This document shows, piece by piece, positions 59,783 to 64,000 of a stretch of DNA of 64,000 nucleotides. The stretch is from the NCBI GenBank assembly GCA_035295125.1, contig DATGJP010000012.1:1-64000 (forward strand), written 5' to 3'. The stretch's first letter is position 1. Each line of letters opens with the position of its first letter. The translations under genes and the position numbers were made by a program. This stretch comes from JAICMB01 sp035295125. GTDB lineage: Bacteria > Acidobacteriota > Terriglobia > Bryobacterales > Bryobacteraceae. A model generated the notes under the pieces. That model was not told the origin of the DNA, made no database searches, and worked only from the letters and a program-made list of their open reading frames with translations.

Positions 59783-61614
59783 TTGCCCTGCTCCCGTCGA
59801 AGAGTGCGTTGGTAGGCCCAGGCGACCCAGAGAAGAAGTAGACCGAGCGCCAGGAAAGCAATGATGCGATATAACTGCTGCAGCTCCGAAATGTCGACAA
59901 AGACGACTTTGAGAAGCGTGATGCCGAAGAGGATCAAGCCGGCGGCCCTAAACGGCCGCAGCCGGAGTCGGAATCCGGTGGCGGTCAGCAGCCCGCCGTA
60001 GATAGACCACAAGACCGACAGGGAAAGCCTGGCGGCCCAATGCAGTTGCCTTGCGGTGTCGGCTGCAGTGGCCGCGGCAGCACGAGTATCGAAATAGGTG
60101 TAAGCTTCCACGCTCGATCCCAGCCAAAGCACCACAAACGCAGCGAGCCCCAGGATCAACGGAGCGCGCCCCAACGATGCTTTACGCTGCCACACAAAGG
60201 CGGCTGCTCCGAGACAGGCCGTCAACCACACCGTTATCAGGAAATAATCGTTGAACAGCGGCGTGAACGCGGGGCGGTTGGACCATGGCGTGTCCATGAC
60301 GAAGTAGCGCGCCAAGGCCAGCAGGAACACGATCGCGGAGAGCACGCGGAGTTGCCAGGATGCCGTTTCGAAGCTCGCCCACAAGAGAACGAGAGCCTCC
60401 ACCGCCCACGCGCCGGTAATCCAGTTGGCGTCGAGTTGTACGGGAATGGCGATGGTGACGAAGGTGAGCGCGGTGCCAAGGGTGACAAGCAGCATGCGCC
60501 GGTCGGAGGGACGCAGCGCGATCTCGGCACGGGCCAACGCGGCGTAGATGACGGCCATCACCAAGGCGAGGGCACCCATCCATAGGTGTTGGTCGCTATC
60601 GAGCAGCGAATAGCAGGTGGCGTAAAACACGAACGGATTGACCGCCACGCGGACCCACTCCTCCCACCCGGCGGCTTCCTGCCGCACATGAGGCGCAAGG
60701 TCGGTGGCGACGAACATCAGGAAAACGACGGCTTGGAACACCAGTACGGCGACTCTTTTTTCGGGATGGTAGTGCTCGCTGTACCAGGCCCAGAACATTC
60801 CTTGGGTAAACAGATAGGCGAGCGATCCGATCCAGCGCCATCGACGGGCGAGCACCACGCCGAGCACGCCCAGATCGAGCGCGGTGATGTAAGTGAACAG
60901 AAAACGGTATTGGTCGCGTCCGGTGCTTAGCAGGATGGGAACCAGGAAGCCTCCGGCGAGTGCCATGATGGCGATCGAACGCGCGTTATAGGCGAGCGAA
61001 AGGAGGTAGCCTTCGGCCACGATGATCGCCAGGAAGACAAAGGCAGCACGTTGATCGATCAGGTGGTAGTAGCCGAAGGCGCCGTAAACAGAGAGATAGA
61101 GCACCGCGATGCCGCCGCCGGTCAGAATCTGAGACAGATATCGCCACCCCTTGCGGTGACGATTCAATCCACCCCAGGCGAGCGTCAGGCCGCCAAGGAC
61201 CCCCATGGTCACGCGGCCGAGTTCGCCGATCCAGCGGTTCTCGAAGGCATATTTCAGGAAGAAGGCGACTGCGAAAAGGATGAGAACGACGGCAATCCAA
61301 CCAACCCATTTCTGTCCGATCACCGCCTCGAGCGGTTGAGCGGCAGGCAACGGCGGAGGTGGGGTCAGTGGGAGTGGCGGGGGCTCCGGGGCCGTGACTT
61401 CCTCGACCGGCGGTGGCGCCGGAATCGGCTGTTCCTCTGTCGCCGGCTCAGGGATGGCTGCACGCTGCTCCATGAATCGCAGCAGTGCCGCTTCTACGCC
61501 GCTGAGACGAAGTTCAAGCTGCCGAATTCTCCGCGTTCGCACTATCGCGACGATTGGCAAAACGATGCAGCAGACGAGCACCGCCACTGCCAACGCTATC
61601 GCCAGAGCTTCCAT
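59779..61614 (-). CDS. DUF2339-family polytopic membrane protein
   Basis: 611 residues. A first helix and a short coiled coil (RIRQLELRLSGVEAALLRFMEQ) are followed by a Pro/Glu-rich linker (about 55-90: PATEEQPIPAPPPVEEV). About 18 hydrophobic segments then fill the rest, starting with IGQKWVGWIAVVLILFAVAFFLKYAFENRWIGELGR, the family's typical opening. The gene lies between a TPR gene (14 bp upstream) and DUF3999 (4-bp overlap), so the three form an operon. Its role is unknown; an envelope function is likely. Confidence 0.88.
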   Translation of the reverse strand: MEALAIALAVAVLVCCIVLPIVAIVRTRRIRQLELRLSGVEAALLRFMEQRAAIPEPATEEQPIPAPPPVEEVTAPEPPPLPLTPPPPLPAAQPLEAVIGQKWVGWIAVVLILFAVAFFLKYAFENRWIGELGRVTMGVLGGLTLAWGGLNRHRKGWRYLSQILTGGGIAVLYLSVYGAFGYYHLIDQRAAFVFLAIIVAEGYLLSLAYNARSIAIMALAGGFLVPILLSTGRDQYRFLFTYITALDLGVLGVVLARRWRWIGSLAYLFTQGMFWAWYSEHYHPEKRVAVLVFQAVVFLMFVATDLAPHVRQEAAGWEEWVRVAVNPFVFYATCYSLLDSDQHLWMGALALVMAVIYAALARAEIALRPSDRRMLLVTLGTALTFVTIAIPVQLDANWITGAWAVEALVLLWASFETASWQLRVLSAIVFLLALARYFVMDTPWSNRPAFTPLFNDYFLITVWLTACLGAAAFVWQRKASLGRAPLILGLAAFVVLWLGSSVEAYTYFDTRAAAATAADTARQLHWAARLSLSVLWSIYGGLLTATGFRLRLRPFRAAGLILFGITLLKVVFVDISELQQLYRIIAFLALGLLLLWVAWAYQRTLRREQGK

Positions 61615-61628
61615 ACCGAACCCAAAGC

Positions 61629-62252
61629 TTACCGCAACTCTGAAAGAAGCACTTCGGCCCGTTTTTCGAAATCGCCGTGCACTGCCATCGCGTCGCGCAG
61701 TTCCCGTCGCGCACCGGCGACGTCGCCACGGCCGAGCAGCACTTTAGCCAGGTAGAAATGAGCTTGGTCGAGGTACGGCGTGTTCCCGACAGCGATCACA
61801 TGTTGCAGCTCCGCCGTACCCGTGCCGGTGTCCTTCGTTAAGAGATGACAGATCGCCAGGTAAAACCGCGCCTCCGCTGAGTCGGGATGCGTGCCGAGGA
61901 CCGAGTTGAATCGCTCGATTGCGGTAACGTAATCGCGGCGGTTATACGCCTCCAACGCTTTCTCAGTGCCCTGGGGCATTTCCGGCGGGGGCGCCGGTTC
62001 GATACGCGCCAGCAACTGGTAGCGTACCGGCGAGGTCTTTCCCAGCGCGGTCGGAACCGCCCCGGCGACATTGCGCACGCCCGGCTCGCGTTGCGAGTCC
62101 ATGGCCTGCCACGTAAAGATTACTCCGGCCAGTAACAGCACGACCACCGTTCCGCCGTAGATCCAAAACCAAGGTTCTCTCGCCCGCTTCATCGGCTGGC
62201 TGCAATCGGACGGATAAGCAGCGCCAATATCCTCATCATTGGTTCTTATCAC
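61629..62252 (-). CDS. Membrane-anchored TPR protein
   Basis: 207 residues from the GTG at 62252, or 187 from the ATG at 62192. A single helix (WFWIYGGTVVVLLLAGVIFTW) is preceded by basic residues (KRARE), so the TPR part faces the periplasm. The repeats include TEKALEAYNRRDYVTAIERFNSVLGTHPDSAEARFYLAICHLL and DQAHFYLAKVLLGRGDVAGARRELRDAM. It is the first gene of the unit with DUF2339 and DUF3999. A TATATT element lies just before the GTG. Confidence 0.75.
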   Translation of the reverse strand: MIRTNDEDIGAAYPSDCSQPMKRAREPWFWIYGGTVVVLLLAGVIFTWQAMDSQREPGVRNVAGAVPTALGKTSPVRYQLLARIEPAPPPEMPQGTEKALEAYNRRDYVTAIERFNSVLGTHPDSAEARFYLAICHLLTKDTGTGTAELQHVIAVGNTPYLDQAHFYLAKVLLGRGDVAGARRELRDAMAVHGDFEKRAEVLLSELR

Positions 62253-62384
62253 TCAATATACCCGAACCAGGTTGGGTAGTGGTAGCGTAAGCCGTTCTCA
62301 TTGCAAGACCTTATCAATCGGAAGGGGAAGTGCTCATCGCAAACCCGAACATCATATGCCCTCGCGGCATCAGGAGTAGGCCCC

Positions 62385-63680
62385 ATGCCTAAGGATAGTC
62401 TGACGATTGTCGACAACAGAACCGAAAAATCGTACGAATTGCCACTGACTCACGGCTCCGTACGGACGATGGACCTCCGCCAAATCAAAACCGGCCCGGA
62501 GGACTTCGGAGTAATGGGTTACGACCCGGCATTTATGAACACCGCGTCGTGCCAGAGCAAAATCACGTTTATCGACGGCGATGCCGGGATCCTCAGGTAT
62601 AGAGGCTACCCGATCGAGGAGTTGGCTGAAAAATGCACCTTCCTCGAAGTTGCTTACCTCATTTTGTTTGGTGAGTTGCCGACGGAACAACAACAGGTGG
62701 AATGGGTGGATCTCATCAGGCATCACACCATGCTGCATGAGACCACCAAATCGTTCCTTGAAGGTTTCCGCTACGACGCGCATCCGATGCCCATGCTGAT
62801 CAGCAGCGTGGCGGCTCTGTCCACCGTTTATCACGACGCCCGCAACATTTTCGATCCCGAAGCGCGCCGCCTGCAAATTGTCCGCCTGATCGCGAAGATG
62901 CCGACTATCGCTGCGTACGCCTATCGCCACAGCCTGGGATTCCCCTACGTCTACCCGGACAACGACCTCTCCTATGCCGAGAACTTCATGAACATGTTGT
63001 GGAGGATGGTGGAACCGAAATACGTGGCGAATCCGACGATCGCGCGGGCACTGGATATCCTCTTCATCCTGCATGCCGATCACGAACAGAACTGCAGCGC
63101 CAATGTCATGCGCAGCGTAGGCAGCTCACATGCTGATCCGTATGTTTCCCTGGCAGCCGCGGCCGCGGCACTGTCGGGTCCGCTGCATGGCGGCGCGAAC
63201 GAAGAAGTGCTACGGATGCTCGACGAAATCGGTTCAAAGGATCGCGTGCCGGCTTTTATCGACAAGGTGAAAGCAGGCCAGTTCAAACTGATGGGATTCG
63301 GACATCGCGTCTACAAGAACTACGATCCGCGCGCCCGCATCATCAAGTGGACGGCGGACCAGGTGTTCAAGGTCACGGGATCGAACCCGAAGCTTGAGAT
63401 CGCCCTCGAGCTGGAGAAGATTGCGCTCGAGGACGAGTACTTCATCAAGCGGAAGCTCTATCCCAACGTCGACTTCTACTCCGGCATCATTTACCAGGCG
63501 ATGGGTTTCAAGCCCGAGATGTTCACGGTGTTGTTCGCGATTCCGCGAACGGTAGGTTGGCTGGCGCAGTGGGAGGAATTGCTGCTGGATTCGGAGCAGA
63601 AGATCGCCCGGCCGCGCCAGATTTTTACGGGCCACGAGGTGCGCCATATCCCGGTGCGCGAGCACGCACTCACTCACTAG
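62385..63680 (+). CDS. gltA: Citrate synthase
   Basis: 431 residues from the ATG at 62385, preceded by GGAG at 8-nt spacing. It joins acetyl-CoA and oxaloacetate at the start of the TCA cycle. Landmarks: a short N-terminal beta domain (LTIVDNRTEKSYELPL), YDPAFMNTASCQSKITFIDGDAGILRYRGYPIEEL, the first catalytic His in HADHEQNCSANVMRSVGSSHADPYVS, the signature GPLHGGANEEVLRML, GFGHRVYKNYDPRA with the second His, and the C-terminal Asp/Arg region YPNVDFYSGIIYQAMG. The length fits the hexameric Gram-negative type. Monocistronic. Confidence 0.96.
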   Translation: MPKDSLTIVDNRTEKSYELPLTHGSVRTMDLRQIKTGPEDFGVMGYDPAFMNTASCQSKITFIDGDAGILRYRGYPIEELAEKCTFLEVAYLILFGELPTEQQQVEWVDLIRHHTMLHETTKSFLEGFRYDAHPMPMLISSVAALSTVYHDARNIFDPEARRLQIVRLIAKMPTIAAYAYRHSLGFPYVYPDNDLSYAENFMNMLWRMVEPKYVANPTIARALDILFILHADHEQNCSANVMRSVGSSHADPYVSLAAAAAALSGPLHGGANEEVLRMLDEIGSKDRVPAFIDKVKAGQFKLMGFGHRVYKNYDPRARIIKWTADQVFKVTGSNPKLEIALELEKIALEDEYFIKRKLYPNVDFYSGIIYQAMGFKPEMFTVLFAIPRTVGWLAQWEELLLDSEQKIARPRQIFTGHEVRHIPVREHALTH

Positions 63681-63761
63681 GGATTACATAGCCCCGGATT
63701 TGGCAGCCAACGGAGACCCCCGCCAGTCGCGGAGTTCTCGACCGTGCCACAACACCCGGAC

Positions 63762-63767
63762 TATCCT
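63762..63767 (+). promoter_or_regulatory. -10-like TATCCT before the MBL gene
   Basis: TATCCT ends 6 nt before the ATG at 63774. A TCGACC (63738-63743) lies 18 bp upstream as a possible -35. A GGAG overlaps the 6-nt gap, so a ribosome-binding site cannot be excluded. Confidence 0.4.
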
Positions 63768-63773
63768 GGAGAC

Positions 63774-64000
63774 ATGGGTGGTCTTCGCGAAATAGCTCCG
63801 GGTGTTCATCAGCTTGCGGTAAGCATCGCAAACGTATACTTGGTCGACGGGCCCGGCGGGACGTGGCGTCTGATCGATACAGGGGTGCCTGATAAAGGCG
63901 GCGAGATCCGCGCGGCAGCGGAATCGCACTATGGCCGGGGAACGCGTCCCGCGGCCATCGTTCTCACCCACGGCCATTTCGATCATTCCGGCAGCGCGCG
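63774..64000 (+). CDS. Metallo-beta-lactamase-fold hydrolase (5' part)
   Basis: The first 75 residues are visible; the gene runs off the window. It begins MGGLREIAPGVHQLAVSIAN. The fold's early strands are seen (NVYLVDGPGGTWRLIDTGVPDKG), and the metal motif HxHxDH appears as THGHFDHSG. The family covers glyoxalase II, lactonases and RNases; the short glyoxalase-II-like start suggests a small hydrolase, but the substrate cannot be told from this portion. Confidence 0.8.
   Translation, partial: MGGLREIAPGVHQLAVSIANVYLVDGPGGTWRLIDTGVPDKGGEIRAAAESHYGRGTRPAAIVLTHGHFDHSGSA

Overview
The window looks like a GC-rich acidobacterial chromosome, most likely of the Solibacter/Bryobacter type. Four things point there: a stand-alone MacB/FtsX-like 'ADOP' permease, a subtilase ending in a TIGR03437-type domain ('NAASF...PGSYMAIFG'), a TIGR02999-like ECF sigma factor beside two Ser/Thr kinases, and small dispersed GC-rich palindromes between genes. 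This assignment is by family knowledge, not by a search. No phage, IS transposase, CRISPR or rRNA was seen.

Layout. 0.2-8 kb: conserved hypothetical, glycerol kinase, exported M20 peptidase, ADOP permease, exported amidase. 8-12.3 kb: DUF433/PIN-like toxin-antitoxin pair, Nramp-family transporter in an operon with a soluble MgtE-N/CBS protein, serine beta-lactamase-like protein. 12.4-24 kb: coiled-coil/TPR membrane protein, CBM9-like protein, EmrAB-type efflux pair, exported TldD/TldE-like pair, fused LptF-LptG, tRNA-Lys. 24-39.5 kb: outer-membrane protein, B12-type radical SAM enzyme, then one co-directional block: ECF sigma, two paralogous receptor kinases, HlyD-type adaptor, C39-peptidase ABC exporter, second ABC protein, a 66-residue repeat peptide with three Gly-Gly sites, and a TPR protein. 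39.6-46 kb: PIN/TRAM protein-ispD-ispF, an RRM protein, a TetR-controlled flavin monooxygenase operon, an AlkD-like protein. 46-52.9 kb: HD-GYP/GAF/GGDEF protein, second B12-type radical SAM enzyme, VOC protein, PfkB kinase, membrane-anchored unknown. 52.9-64 kb: DAHP synthase, TIGR03437 subtilase, prmA, a MITE-like inverted-repeat element, a TPR/DUF2339/DUF3999 operon, citrate synthase, and the start of a metallo-beta-lactamase-fold protein.

The two strongest finds are regulatory or systemic. (1) DAHP synthase is preceded on its own strand by a promoter, a 17-residue leader peptide with Tyr, Phe and Trp at 8 of positions 6-15, a competing antiterminator segment, and a perfect 10-bp GNRA hairpin followed by a U-tract: a complete ribosome-mediated attenuator responding to all three aromatic amino acids. 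(2) The kinase/exporter block carries a small peptide of tandem 21-residue units, each containing K-A-G-G, next to an exporter whose first subunit has a C39 (double-glycine) peptidase: a candidate multi-core secreted peptide system.

Several genes also have a -10-like hexamer ending 6 to 8 nt before the start codon and no clear Shine-Dalgarno, which suggests frequent leaderless transcription. The monooxygenase/TetR operon shows this best: -35, -10, a perfect 8-8-8 operator and the ATG all interlock.
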